Shown piece by piece: positions 45,716-53,903 of a stretch of DNA of 64,000 bases (within the stretch, counting starts at the first letter, position 1; every line of letters begins with the position of its first letter). A program made the position numbers and the translations under genes. Source of the DNA: JAKFEW01 sp036675505 (lineage in GTDB: Bacteria; Cyanobacteriota; Sericytochromatia; S15B-MN24; JAQBPE01); NCBI GenBank assembly GCA_036675505.1, contig JAKFEW010000053.1, positions 10,059-74,058 on the forward strand, read 5' to 3'. A model generated the notes under the pieces. The model did not search any database. It was not told the origin of the DNA and saw nothing but the letters and a program-made list of their open reading frames with translations.

Positions 45716-46792
45716 TTACTCGATGATCCGCGCGTCACGGAGGTGCCCGACCACCGCCTCGCCCGCGAGGTGCTGGCCCGCGGCGCCCCAGTGCGTGTCG
45801 TTGGGAAGGTAGACGTCCTGGCGCCCGGACCGGATAGCGGCCCGCAGCGGGCCGACCAGGTCGGGGCCGTGGAGGCCCGCGCCGGCGGTGATCGCGCCGA
45901 GCTTACTGGCGCCGCGCATCGCCGGGTCCGCAAGGAAGTCGTCGTAGGCCGTGAGCTTGTCCGGCGCCACCATCAGGACGAAGGCCGTGCGGCCATCCGC
46001 CTCGAAGGCCGCCTGGACCTTCAGCGCCGCTCGCCGGATCCGGCGGGCCAGATCGGGCTGCCAGGCCCGCTTGCCGAGGTCGTGGTGGAAGACCAGCAGT
46101 TCGTCCGAACGCGCGCTCGAGAACAGGTCGCGTCTTGTGAGCCCCATCCGAACCACCTGGTTCTCGGCATCGTGGCCATGCCGGCGGCGCAGCTCCTTGT
46201 ACACGAAATCGCGCGTAAGGTTGAAATCCACCTGCAGTGGCCATGACCACCCGGGCCGCGACGCGGCGGCGACCGGCAACGTGGTGGGCGTGATCCGCAA
46301 CGGCTGGCGCCCGCGAGGCGGGGTGGGTCCGGCGGCATCCGCGTCGCCGGGCCTGGAAAATACGCTCGCGAGCTCCCGCTCGACGCACTCGACGATCACG
46401 ACGCGCGGCGGGCTCCGACGGAATCCAGGGGCTTCGGCCATGCTGTCGAAGGAGCCGACCTTCTCGTGCGGGATCGTGAGGATCGACAGCCCGGTCAGAC
46501 GATGAAGGTGATCTTGCCAATACCCGTCGCCGCCGCCGGTCGAGAACGAGTCGCCGAGCACCAGCACGTCGTAGTAGCGATCGTACGCGTCGCCGAATGC
46601 GGTGCCGTGTTGGGCGTACCGCACCTGCGGCCGGTTCCACCCGAACTCGCGCTCGGAATAGCCACCGAGACGGGTGAGGTCACCGCTGAGCGGCTCGAGG
46701 CCCAGGCCGAAGGACAAGGACACCAGGCCCACGTAGAGCACCCCGAGCGGGCGCAAGAACCATCGGTTGAAAGCGCGGTAGCGGTTCATCAC
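45716..46792 (-). CDS. AlgX/AlgJ-type SGNH acyltransferase-like protein
   Basis: A 358-residue protein with one N-terminal membrane anchor (10-32) and an SGNH-type periplasmic domain. The nucleophile Ser82 is in VLVLGDSFS, and Asp332/His334 are in NDTHWGAAG, as in AlgX and AlgJ. These proteins take acetyl groups from the membrane O-acyltransferase and add them to a polysaccharide. The gene lies 3 nt downstream of the AlgI-like gene, an O-acetylation pair. The glycan is not known; no polysaccharide synthase is in the window. Confidence 0.85.
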   Translation of the reverse strand: MMNRYRAFNRWFLRPLGVLYVGLVSLSFGLGLEPLSGDLTRLGGYSEREFGWNRPQVRYAQHGTAFGDAYDRYYDVLVLGDSFSTGGGDGYWQDHLHRLTGLSILTIPHEKVGSFDSMAEAPGFRRSPPRVVIVECVERELASVFSRPGDADAAGPTPPRGRQPLRITPTTLPVAAASRPGWSWPLQVDFNLTRDFVYKELRRRHGHDAENQVVRMGLTRRDLFSSARSDELLVFHHDLGKRAWQPDLARRIRRAALKVQAAFEADGRTAFVLMVAPDKLTAYDDFLADPAMRGASKLGAITAGAGLHGPDLVGPLRAAIRSGRQDVYLPNDTHWGAAGQHLAGEAVVGHLRDARIIE

Positions 46793-46795
46793 GGC

Positions 46796-48244
46796 CTAAA
46801 ACTGGAAGTACAGGAATTCGGAGACGGTGCTCATCGAGAGCAGCACCACCGCCGTCGCGAGCCCACCTACCAGGCCCATCGCTGGCCAGGGCCGGAAATC
46901 GCGCAAGACCTGTTGGGTGTTCGGCGCGAACGCCGTGAAGGCGATCAAGCTGGCGATCGCGAGGAGCGCCGGCTCGCCGCCTGCCCAATAAGGCAGGGCG
47001 CCGAAGCGGATGCTCGCAGGGGCCCAGGCGGCGACTGGCTGCCAGCCGAGAGGCAGCACGACGCCCTTCAGGCCGACCATCGCCTGAAGGAGCTGGGTCG
47101 CCTCCCAGAAGCTGTGCGCCCTGAAGAAGACCCATGCCACGACCACCGCGCCGAAGGTCAAGGGCCACGCGGCCCAGCGAGGCAGCGGCTGGCCCACCTT
47201 CCGCCAGCCGTGGTTCACCATCAGGAACGCGCCGTGGAGCGCGCCCCAGGCCACGAAGGTCCAGCCGGCCCCATGCCAGAGGCCGCCCAGCACCATCGTG
47301 GCTCCCAGGTTCACGAACCGGCGCATCTCGCCCAGGCGGTTCCCGCCCAACGCGATGTAAAGATAGTCCCGGAGGAACGCCGAGAGCGACATGTGCCAGC
47401 GCCGCCAGAAATCGATGATCGACGTCGCCTGGTAGGGCGAATCGAAGTTGAAGGGGATCCGGACGTTCAGCATCAACGCGAGGCCGATGGCCATATCGGA
47501 GTAACCGGAGAAATCGAAGTAGAGCTGCAGCGCATACGCGAGCGCGCCGGTCCAGGCTTCGAGGAAAGTGGCCGTCGCCGCGTGGTTGAAGACCGGCGCC
47601 ACCCACGGCGCCAGGTGGTCGGCGACCATGACCTTCTTGAACAAGCCTATGGCGAGGAACGCGAGCCCTATGGCGAAGTTGCGGTGGGAGAAGACGAAGT
47701 GCCGCAGCCGGTGGAACTGCGGAAGGACGTCCTTGTGGTGCAGGATCGGGCCCGCGATGAGGTGCGGAAAGTACGTGACGAAGAGCGCATACGACAGGAA
47801 ATCGTTGCGGACCGCCACGCCGCGGTAAGTATCGACCAGGAAGGCGATCTGCGTAAAGGTGAAGAACGAGATGCCGAGCGGCAGGACGACGCCAGGCAGG
47901 GTCAAGCCGGCATGCAGCGCCTTGTTGGCGGCCTCCACGAAGAAGTCCGCATACTTGAAGTAGCCGAGCAGGGCCAGGTTGGCCACGACGCCGGCCGCCA
48001 ACAGCGCCTTGCCGGGCGGGCGGCCCGCCTGCCGCTCGATCAGGCGCCCCCAGCCGAAGTTGAAGGCGATCGAGGCCACCAACAACGGCAGGTAGGCCAG
48101 GCTCCAATAGCCGTAGAACGCCAGCGAGGCGAGCACCAGCCAGCCCATCGCCAGGCGGGTCGCGCGCAGGCGCCCCAGGCCGAAGAATACGGCCAGGGTG
48201 ACGGGCAAGAAACCGAAAAGGAAGTCGTAGGAGTTGAAAAGCAT
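46796..48244 (-). CDS. MBOAT O-acyltransferase (AlgI/DltB-like)
   Basis: A 482-residue integral membrane protein with about ten helices. The MBOAT catalytic histidine is His324 in GGLWHGAGW, within the segment LGATMVLGGLWHGAGWTF. The start at 48244 (MLFNSYDFLF, the usual AlgI N-terminus) is preferred; codons upstream run into the terminator of the next gene. It passes acetyl from the cytoplasm across the membrane to the AlgJ-like partner encoded 3 nt downstream. Confidence 0.93.
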   Translation of the reverse strand: MLFNSYDFLFGFLPVTLAVFFGLGRLRATRLAMGWLVLASLAFYGYWSLAYLPLLVASIAFNFGWGRLIERQAGRPPGKALLAAGVVANLALLGYFKYADFFVEAANKALHAGLTLPGVVLPLGISFFTFTQIAFLVDTYRGVAVRNDFLSYALFVTYFPHLIAGPILHHKDVLPQFHRLRHFVFSHRNFAIGLAFLAIGLFKKVMVADHLAPWVAPVFNHAATATFLEAWTGALAYALQLYFDFSGYSDMAIGLALMLNVRIPFNFDSPYQATSIIDFWRRWHMSLSAFLRDYLYIALGGNRLGEMRRFVNLGATMVLGGLWHGAGWTFVAWGALHGAFLMVNHGWRKVGQPLPRWAAWPLTFGAVVVAWVFFRAHSFWEATQLLQAMVGLKGVVLPLGWQPVAAWAPASIRFGALPYWAGGEPALLAIASLIAFTAFAPNTQQVLRDFRPWPAMGLVGGLATAVVLLSMSTVSEFLYFQF

Positions 48245-48323
48245 TGCCGCAGGCCGGGATCCCGCGTCCCATATTCCCTGAGGCGCCGACCAGCGCACCC
48301 GGCGACCGGGGGCCACAAAACAG

Positions 48324-48350
48324 GGCCGGGCCCCTCGCGGGGGCCCGGCC
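48324..48350 (-). terminator. Terminator after the papain-like gene
   Basis: An 11-bp GC stem (48324-48334 with 48340-48350), followed on the minus strand by CTGTTTTGTG. Confidence 0.85.
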
Positions 48351-48377
48351 GGAACATCGATTCGGTCGGTCTTGAGC

Positions 48378-49265
48378 CTAGCGGGCGGCGGTGCCGGCCG
48401 TCCACACGTCGCGGGCGGTCTGCTTGAACACCGCGTACGGCATGTAGAAGTAGCCGTGATCGCCCCAGTCGCCGCCCCACGAGTTGCGGACCTTCACGAC
48501 CTGCTTCTGGTTGTCGTAGCCGACCGCGAACACCGCGTGGCCGCCGAGGCGCTTCTCGCCGGACGCGGGTACGGGCATCATGCCGTCGGCGCCGATCTTG
48601 CGGAAGCTCTCCATCACGTCGTAGGCGAACAGGACGCCCTCACCCTTCGCCAGCGCGGCCTGGACGTCATCGAACGAGCCGATGCGCACGCCGCCTTGGT
48701 AGCGGAACTCCTTGGCCTCGGTGTGGGCCGCGGCGGTCGGGGCGATCATGTACTTGGCGATGTCGTAAGGCATCGTGGCGTCCGTCGCCATGCCCTTGTC
48801 CTCGAGGACCGACATGTTGTCGGTGATGGTCGAGCCGGTGGGCTCGTTGGTGTTGCCCCACAGCGCGCGGGCTTCGTAGTAGAGGTACATCGCCGACAGC
48901 GCGACCTTGCGCTCGTCGCGCTTGTTGACCTGGAACTCGCGGAAGCCCTTGCCGACCGCGAAGGCCGTGCAGGCGCCCAGCTTGCTCTGGTTGGCGACCG
49001 GCGAGCAGGTCTCGGCGAGGTCGACCCGGGTGGGCAGCATGTTCTGGCGGGGCAGCTTGCGGACCTTCACCTTCTTCTCGACCTGCTTGTAGCGGGCGTC
49101 GTCGAAGCCGAGGGCGAACTCCTTGCCGTTGGCGGCCATGATGGTGGGCATCTTGGTCGCGGCCCTGGCCTGCGCCGAGGCGGTAGGCAGGCCGGTCTTG
49201 GCGCAACCCGTGGCGATGAGGGCGACGTTGGCGAACAGGACGAGCGCGGCGGTCTTCTTGAACAA
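48378..49265 (-). CDS. Papain-family (C1) cysteine protease, lipoprotein
   Basis: A 295-residue lipoprotein (ALIATGCAK, Cys21) with a C1 peptidase domain. Catalytic residues are all visible: Gln93 and Cys99 (QSKLGACTAF), His in GGHAVFAVGYD, and Asn in VRNSWGGDWGDHGYF. A pro-region of about 60 residues precedes the domain. It acts outside the cytoplasm. C1 proteases are less common in bacteria than in eukaryotes. An 11-bp-period TTA array lies 80-130 bp upstream, a possible PhoB-type control. Confidence 0.92.
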   Translation of the reverse strand: MFKKTAALVLFANVALIATGCAKTGLPTASAQARAATKMPTIMAANGKEFALGFDDARYKQVEKKVKVRKLPRQNMLPTRVDLAETCSPVANQSKLGACTAFAVGKGFREFQVNKRDERKVALSAMYLYYEARALWGNTNEPTGSTITDNMSVLEDKGMATDATMPYDIAKYMIAPTAAAHTEAKEFRYQGGVRIGSFDDVQAALAKGEGVLFAYDVMESFRKIGADGMMPVPASGEKRLGGHAVFAVGYDNQKQVVKVRNSWGGDWGDHGYFYMPYAVFKQTARDVWTAGTAAR

Positions 49266-49343
49266 GGTCGGACTCCTCAGCTATCGGGGCGGGCGGGTGG
49301 GCCGGCTGGATGACATTAAACTCTGGTGAAGGAGTTATGGCCG

Positions 49344-49398
49344 ACTTAACCGAAAACACGGTTAAGGAAATCCTAAGATTCGAGTAAGTTGTCATTAA
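49344..49398 (-). promoter_or_regulatory. Five-unit 11-bp TTA array before the papain-like gene
   Basis: Read on the minus strand, five consecutive 11-bp blocks start TTA, TTA, TTA, TTA, TTC (blocks at 49388-49398, 49377-49387, 49366-49376, 49355-49365, 49344-49354). The fourth and fifth also form a CTTAACCG/CGGTTAAG palindrome. The 11-bp period is that of OmpR/PhoB-family operators. Confidence 0.6.
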
Positions 49399-49450
49399 CA
49401 AGGGCGTGTACCCGCGTGCATGGCGGCAGGAGGGGCGCCCCACGCTGTGG

Positions 49451-49456
49451 TAGAAT
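49451..49456 (+). promoter_or_regulatory. -10 box for lspA
   Basis: TAGAAT, 41 nt before the TTG start at 49497. It would give a 34-nt leader and argues against the upstream ATGs at 49389 and 49455 as start codons. Confidence 0.5.
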
Positions 49457-49496
49457 GACCTCGAGCGACCCGAGATCGGCGGGTAAAGGAGCCCCT

Positions 49497-50045
49497 TTGG
49501 ACACCTTCAAGCACCAGGGCCGCAAACTGGCCAGCATGTTCGCGTTCGCGGCCGCCGCCTTCGCAGGCGACCAGGCGCTGAAGCACTGGGTGGTGACGAA
49601 TATGCAGCTCCACCATCCGTCGATCCCGCTGGTCCCGAATTACTTCGCGCTCACCTATACGCAGAACTTCGGCTCGGCCTGGAGCATGCTCTGGGGCCAG
49701 ACCTGGCTGCTGATCGGCATCGCGACCAGCGTCGCGCTCGGCATCGTGATCTACGCGGTGCGCATGAACGAGCGCACCTGGCTGCAGATGATCGGCCTCG
49801 GTTTCCTGCTGGGCGGCGCGCTGGGCAACCTCGCGGACCGCGCGCGACTCGGCTACGTGGTCGACATGTTCGATCTTCAGAACGGCGGCCGGAACATCTT
49901 CCCGATCTTCAACGTGGCGGACATCTGCATCGATGTGGGCGTCGGCTTCTTGCTCCTGTACACCTTCCTGGCCGGCCGCGCGGAGAAGCGCCAGGCGGAG
50001 CTCGCCGAGCGCCAGCTCTTGCCACAGGGCGGCGATCGCCGCTAG
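49497..50045 (+). CDS. lspA: Lipoprotein signal peptidase (signal peptidase II)
   Basis: A 182-residue inner-membrane aspartyl protease that cleaves lipoprotein signal peptides. Four membrane helices and both catalytic aspartates are present: Asp123 in GYVVDMFD and Asp142 in FNVADICID, matching E. coli positions. It is the processing enzyme for the many lipoproteins encoded in this window. The start is TTG at 49497, with GGAG 5 nt upstream; ATG 49455 is an alternative. Confidence 0.93.
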   Translation: MDTFKHQGRKLASMFAFAAAAFAGDQALKHWVVTNMQLHHPSIPLVPNYFALTYTQNFGSAWSMLWGQTWLLIGIATSVALGIVIYAVRMNERTWLQMIGLGFLLGGALGNLADRARLGYVVDMFDLQNGGRNIFPIFNVADICIDVGVGFLLLYTFLAGRAEKRQAELAERQLLPQGGDRR

Positions 50046-50061
50046 AAGGGGCGCCCTTTTC

Positions 50062-50928
50062 ATGACCCACGCGACGCTCGGCCGCCTGGCGGCCATCGGG
50101 ATCCTCGTCGGCCTGACCGTCGGTTGCTCGTGGTTCCGCGGGGCGCCCGAGGCGCCCGCCCGGATCGCGGAGCGCATGCGGCGAGATCCCGTGCCGTACG
50201 AACGGCTCAAGTCCGCCAGCGACCACGCGGCCAGGCGGAACGTGCTCTGGCTGCGCGAGAACTACCTCGCCGAGCTCGCGCTGGGTGCCACCACCGAGAC
50301 AGTGCGCCGCCGGTGGGGCGAGCCCACGCACGTGCGCCAGTCGGCGGCCGGCACCTGGTGGGACTACGAGGAGACCTACCCCAGGCCTGGCTTCTCGCCG
50401 GAGCCTGCCCCTTCCGACGCCCCGCCGGACGAGCGGCGCGAGCCCACCGCCGCCCGCGTCGGCATGAACCTGCGCCTGCTCTTCGTGGATCCGCCCTCGC
50501 CATCGCCCTTTCCCGTGGCGCCCGTCGCCATCCAGTCGCCCGCCGCGCCGGCGACGCCAGCACCCACCGCGGCAGCCGGCGGCACGGCGATCGAGATCGT
50601 GCCGGCCCCCGAGGCGATGGCCACGAGCGACGCCGTGCAGGCACCCACGGCCCCGCCGGCGCCCCCCCCCCCCACGCCCGTGCCGCCCAAGGTGCTGGTC
50701 CACATCCAGGCCTGGTCGCCGGCGCGCTTCCAGACCCGCTCGCTCGTGCGCGTGCTCGATCCCGCCGGCCGGGTGGAGCGCAAATACGGCAAAGCCCCGC
50801 AGGTCCTGCCCTGGGGCCGTGAGGGCGGCGAGGTGTGGCTGTACCCGGCGGCGAACGTCGGCTTCGTGATGACGCCCGCCTGGGAAGCGCAGCCGCGCCA
50901 CGTGGCGGCCACGCTCGTCGGATTCTAG
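50062..50928 (+). CDS. Lipoprotein with BamE/SmpA-like N-terminal motif
   Basis: A 288-residue lipoprotein (GLTVGCSW, Cys22). Residues 70-110 (ELALGATTETVRRRWGEPTHVRQ... WWDYEE) fit the BamE/SmpA fold, where a helix-turn precedes a strand pair. A Pro/Ala-rich linker (about 150-220) leads to a C-terminal beta domain (VLVHIQAW, VRVLDPAGRVERKYG). It may act in outer-membrane protein handling; that is inference. It is directly downstream of lspA. Confidence 0.75.
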   Translation: MTHATLGRLAAIGILVGLTVGCSWFRGAPEAPARIAERMRRDPVPYERLKSASDHAARRNVLWLRENYLAELALGATTETVRRRWGEPTHVRQSAAGTWWDYEETYPRPGFSPEPAPSDAPPDERREPTAARVGMNLRLLFVDPPSPSPFPVAPVAIQSPAAPATPAPTAAAGGTAIEIVPAPEAMATSDAVQAPTAPPAPPPPTPVPPKVLVHIQAWSPARFQTRSLVRVLDPAGRVERKYGKAPQVLPWGREGGEVWLYPAANVGFVMTPAWEAQPRHVAATLVGF

Positions 50929-50978
50929 CGTAACGCCGGCCCGGCCGGTAACATGGGGCGGATAAGGAGAGTCGCCTC

Positions 50979-51770
50979 ATGACCACTGCCACCGAGCCGC
51001 TGCTCGTCGCCCGCGAGGGCGCCGTCGCCATCCTCACGTTGAACCGTGCGGACCGCATGAATGCGGTCGACCTGGCGACGCTGGCCGCCCTGCGCGCGGC
51101 CGTGGACGAGCTGTGGGGCGATACCGAAGTGCGCGCCGTGATCGTCACGGGCGCGGGTGAGAAGGCCTTCTGTGCCGGCGCGGACCTCAAGGAGCGCGCC
51201 GGCATGACGCCCGCGCAGGTGCGGCGCTTCCTCAAGAACATCCGCGAGGTGATGGGCGAGATCGAGCACCTGCCCAAGCCGGTGATCGCGGCGGTGAACG
51301 GCCTCGCGCTCGGCGGCGGCACCGAGCTCGCGCTGGCCTGCGACATTCGGATCGCCGCCGACAACGCCTCGATGGGCCTCACGGAGGCCACGCTCGCGAT
51401 CATCCCGGGGGCTGGCGGCACGCAGCGCCTGCCGCGCCTGGTGGGTAAGGGCCGGGCGAAGGAGCTGATCTTCACGGGCCGCAGGGTCGATGCGGCCGAG
51501 GCGCTCGCGATCGGGCTGGTCGAGGACGTCGTGCCCGCGGCCGAGTTGCTCGATCGGGCGAAGGCCCTCGCGCTGCGGATCGTCGAGAACACGGGGCCGG
51601 TGGCGATCGCCCAGGCGAAGTTCGCGATCAACCGCGGGATGGAGGTCGATCTCGAGAGCGGCCTCGCGATCGAGGCGAAGGCCTACGAGGTGACCATCCC
51701 CACCAAGGACCGAACCGAGGCGCTGCGCGCCTTCGGCGAGAAGCGCAAGCCGGTGTTCACCGGCGAATAG
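50979..51770 (+). CDS. Enoyl-CoA hydratase/isomerase (crotonase) family protein
   Basis: A 263-residue crotonase. The oxyanion motifs KAFCAGADLKERA and VNGLALGGGTELALACD are intact, and both glutamates of the hydratase type are kept (Glu in GGTELALA and Glu in LTEATLAIIPGAGG). It probably hydrates enoyl-CoA in fatty acid or amino acid breakdown. It is a single gene between two lipoprotein genes. Methylglutaconyl-CoA hydratase is a close alternative. Confidence 0.93.
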   Translation: MTTATEPLLVAREGAVAILTLNRADRMNAVDLATLAALRAAVDELWGDTEVRAVIVTGAGEKAFCAGADLKERAGMTPAQVRRFLKNIREVMGEIEHLPKPVIAAVNGLALGGGTELALACDIRIAADNASMGLTEATLAIIPGAGGTQRLPRLVGKGRAKELIFTGRRVDAAEALAIGLVEDVVPAAELLDRAKALALRIVENTGPVAIAQAKFAINRGMEVDLESGLAIEAKAYEVTIPTKDRTEALRAFGEKRKPVFTGE

Positions 51771-51789
51771 TGCCGTTCAGCAGCCGTAC

Positions 51790-51823
51790 CTTAACTAAAC
51801 CTTTCCAATAGCTTCATCCCATT
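51790..51823 (+). promoter_or_regulatory. Pho-box-like array before the 51899 lipoprotein gene
   Basis: Blocks starting TTAAC (51791), TTTCC (51802) and TTCAT (51813) at exact 11-bp steps. Only the first keeps TTAA, so this copy is weaker than those at 21673 and 49344. Confidence 0.45.
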
Positions 51824-51898
51824 TGAACCGGGTCGCCCCGCTAACAGCCCGATAATCCTCCCAGCTAAACCGAATTGATTCGAACTGGGAGGTTCGCC

Positions 51899-52777
51899 AT
51901 GTTTCGTCGTATCGCCGCTGCTTCGCTCGTCTGCTCGTTCCTGGTTGCCGGTTGCGGCGCCCAGAAGGCCAGCCTGACGTCCGCCCCCGCGCCGACGAAG
52001 CGTGTCCCTGTCGCCGCCGGCATCATCGCCAACAACGCCGCCCGCCTGGCGCCCACCGTGGGCGTCATCCGCGGCCAGGCCGCGGTGGAAGGCCAGCCTG
52101 AGCTCGTTTCGACCCTCCGGATGCTCGGCCGCCACAACATGGCCGACGAGGAGCTCACCGAAGACGCCGAGTCGCAGGGCTACAGCGTGTTCTCCGCCGA
52201 CTCGAAGCTCCAGAAGCCTTTCAACAAGACGGGCTTCGTCCGTCGGACCGAAACCGGCTTCATGATGGAGGGCAAGAAGGGCGGCTTCTTCTCCAAGAAG
52301 GAGAAGGACAACTACACCCTGATCGCCGGCACCACGGCCATCTCCACCCAGCTCAACGAGCGGGCCGACAAGAAGGCGTTGATCAAGGGCGTCGTCGACA
52401 AGAACAACGTCGTCACCGTCACCTCGGTGAAGGGCCTGGCCGACATGGGCTTCCTGACCAACTGGTTCTCGAAGGGCAAGATCGCAGGCACCGTGACCGA
52501 TTCGGTGACCGACAAGCCGCTCGCGGGCGTGAACGTCCTGTGCAAGAGCGAAGACGGCTTCATTTTCAAGGCCACCTCGGATGAGGACGGCGAGTTCGAA
52601 GTGAAGAGCCTGACGCCGGGCAACTACTTCCTGACCCTCTCGAAGGACGGCTACCAGTCGGTGAAGTCCGCCGCGGACGACCCGGAAGCGGTCGGCAAGC
52701 GCGAGAAGGTGGAATACGCCGCCGAGCTCGCCCCCGTGCCCGCCCCCACGCCCACGCCCACGCCTGCGGCCGACTAA
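51899..52777 (+). CDS. Lipoprotein with carboxypeptidase-regulatory-like domain
   Basis: A 292-residue lipoprotein (LVAGCGA, Cys18). The central part is a beta-rich region. Residues about 195-270 form a CarboxypepD_reg beta-sandwich (GTVTDSVTDKPLAGVNVLC, DGEFEVKSLTPGNYFLTL). The end is Pro/Thr-rich. The start at 51899 fits GGGAGG 7 nt upstream. No function can be given. The domain is related to that at the C-terminus of the 540-aa protein at 39192. Confidence 0.8.
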   Translation: MFRRIAAASLVCSFLVAGCGAQKASLTSAPAPTKRVPVAAGIIANNAARLAPTVGVIRGQAAVEGQPELVSTLRMLGRHNMADEELTEDAESQGYSVFSADSKLQKPFNKTGFVRRTETGFMMEGKKGGFFSKKEKDNYTLIAGTTAISTQLNERADKKALIKGVVDKNNVVTVTSVKGLADMGFLTNWFSKGKIAGTVTDSVTDKPLAGVNVLCKSEDGFIFKATSDEDGEFEVKSLTPGNYFLTLSKDGYQSVKSAADDPEAVGKREKVEYAAELAPVPAPTPTPTPAAD

Positions 52778-52792
52778 CCTCCCCGAACCCCC

Positions 52793-52820
52793 AGCCCCCG
52801 TCCTCCCGGACGGGGGCTTT
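52793..52820 (+). terminator. Terminator after the 51899-52777 lipoprotein gene
   Basis: An 11-bp GC stem (52793-52803 with 52808-52818), loop TCCC, then a short TTTCC tail. Confidence 0.85.
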
Positions 52821-53349
52821 CCACGTCGCCCCACGGCACCCTTACCCTCTCCCCGGCGGGGGAGAGGTCCCCGCAGGGGGGTGAGGGGGCACGCCGGGTG
52901 CCTCTTTCGGGTCCCCCTTCGGATGACGGCCGGGGAGTCGGGGGCCCTGACCGCTATCGCGGTCACCCCGACTCCCAAGGCTCGCTACACGGGCCCCCTC
53001 GCCCCCGGCCTGGCGTGCCGCAAAAGCGTACCAGTGCTCAAGGGCCGCCCAAAGGCCCTCCACACTTCAGGTGTTTACATAACGCCGTCGCCCGTTACAA
53101 ACCGTCGACCGGCAAGCTGATATGCAGAGGCGCGAGCGGCATCAACGTGCCTGCTGGCGCCACTTCCGTCTCCACGACGCCCATTGACCAATTGGCCAGA
53201 GAACACGCATTATCTGGCCCGGAGCATGGCCAGGGCGTGGCGATCGGCACGATGCTCCGGCCAGGATTTCGCTTTCGGGGTCAGACATCGGGTCGCCTCA
53301 TCGGACGGGGAGAGGGGGCCAGGCGAGTATAGGGGGTACAGATTTCCAC
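52821..53349. other. Gene-free stretch with inverted G/C-rich repeats
   Basis: No gene is supported in 529 bp. Around 52845-52890 there is a CCCTCTCCCC / GGGGGAGAGG hairpin with flanking G-runs, similar in flavour to the purine-rich run at 16270. The third palindromic element (53194) lies in this stretch. The rest shows no clear signal. Confidence 0.6.
53194..53219. repeat. GATAAC-type palindromic element, copy 3
   Basis: GGCCAGA at the left and TCTGGCC at the right are exact inverted arms. The core is degenerate (GAGAAC and ATTATC instead of GATAAC and GTTATC). It has the same 26-bp length as copy 2. Confidence 0.65.
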
Positions 53350-53772
53350 ATGACCTTCGCGATCCACGTCCTTCCCGAGAGCCTCGCACGGACGGCTTCG
53401 GGCGCCATCACCGGGGCTTTCTGGCTCGAAGTGGAGGGGGTCGCATTCCCCGCCGCGGGCTGGAACGACTTCGTGGATCCGGCGCTGCTCGACGGCCTGC
53501 GCGAGCTCTTCGGGATCCAGTCGCGGATCGCGGGCTCGGCGCGGCTCGGCTTCATGGATGGTCCGTACGAGGCGCGCTTCCACCACGCTGGCGGCGCCGA
53601 TGTGGAGGTGCGCCTGATCGAGGGCGGCGCCCCAAGCGACGTGAAGGTGATTCCGGTAGCAGAGGTCCGCTGGGCCATGCGCGAGGCGAGCGCGGCGCTG
53701 TTGGCGGGATACGCTCTTCACGCCTGGGACAAAGACGAACTCGCGCGCTACGCGACAGCTCTCGCAACGTAG
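53350..53772 (+). CDS. Small protein of unknown function
   Basis: A 140-residue cytoplasmic protein, beta-rich at the N-terminus (TGAFWLEVEGVAFPAAGWNDFVDP) and helical at the C-terminus. No family is recognised. No clear ribosome binding site is seen; the palindromic element lies about 130 bp upstream. Confidence 0.7.
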   Translation: MTFAIHVLPESLARTASGAITGAFWLEVEGVAFPAAGWNDFVDPALLDGLRELFGIQSRIAGSARLGFMDGPYEARFHHAGGADVEVRLIEGGAPSDVKVIPVAEVRWAMREASAALLAGYALHAWDKDELARYATALAT

Positions 53773-53857
53773 CGCATGGATCGAATTCCATTTCGGGGCA
53801 AGTGGGTGGCCGTCAGGTCCTCGCGGTAGACCGACATCTCGCCGGTCTCGGTAAAAG

Positions 53858-53883
53858 GCCCCGCCTGGCGATCCAGGCGGGGC
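53858..53883 (-). terminator. Terminator after the 53904-55148 gene
   Basis: A perfect 11-bp stem with loop ATCG on the minus strand and a CTTTTAC tail, 20 nt after the stop. Confidence 0.85.
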
Positions 53884-53903
53884 GTGTTGAGTCGAATCCC
53901 GGC

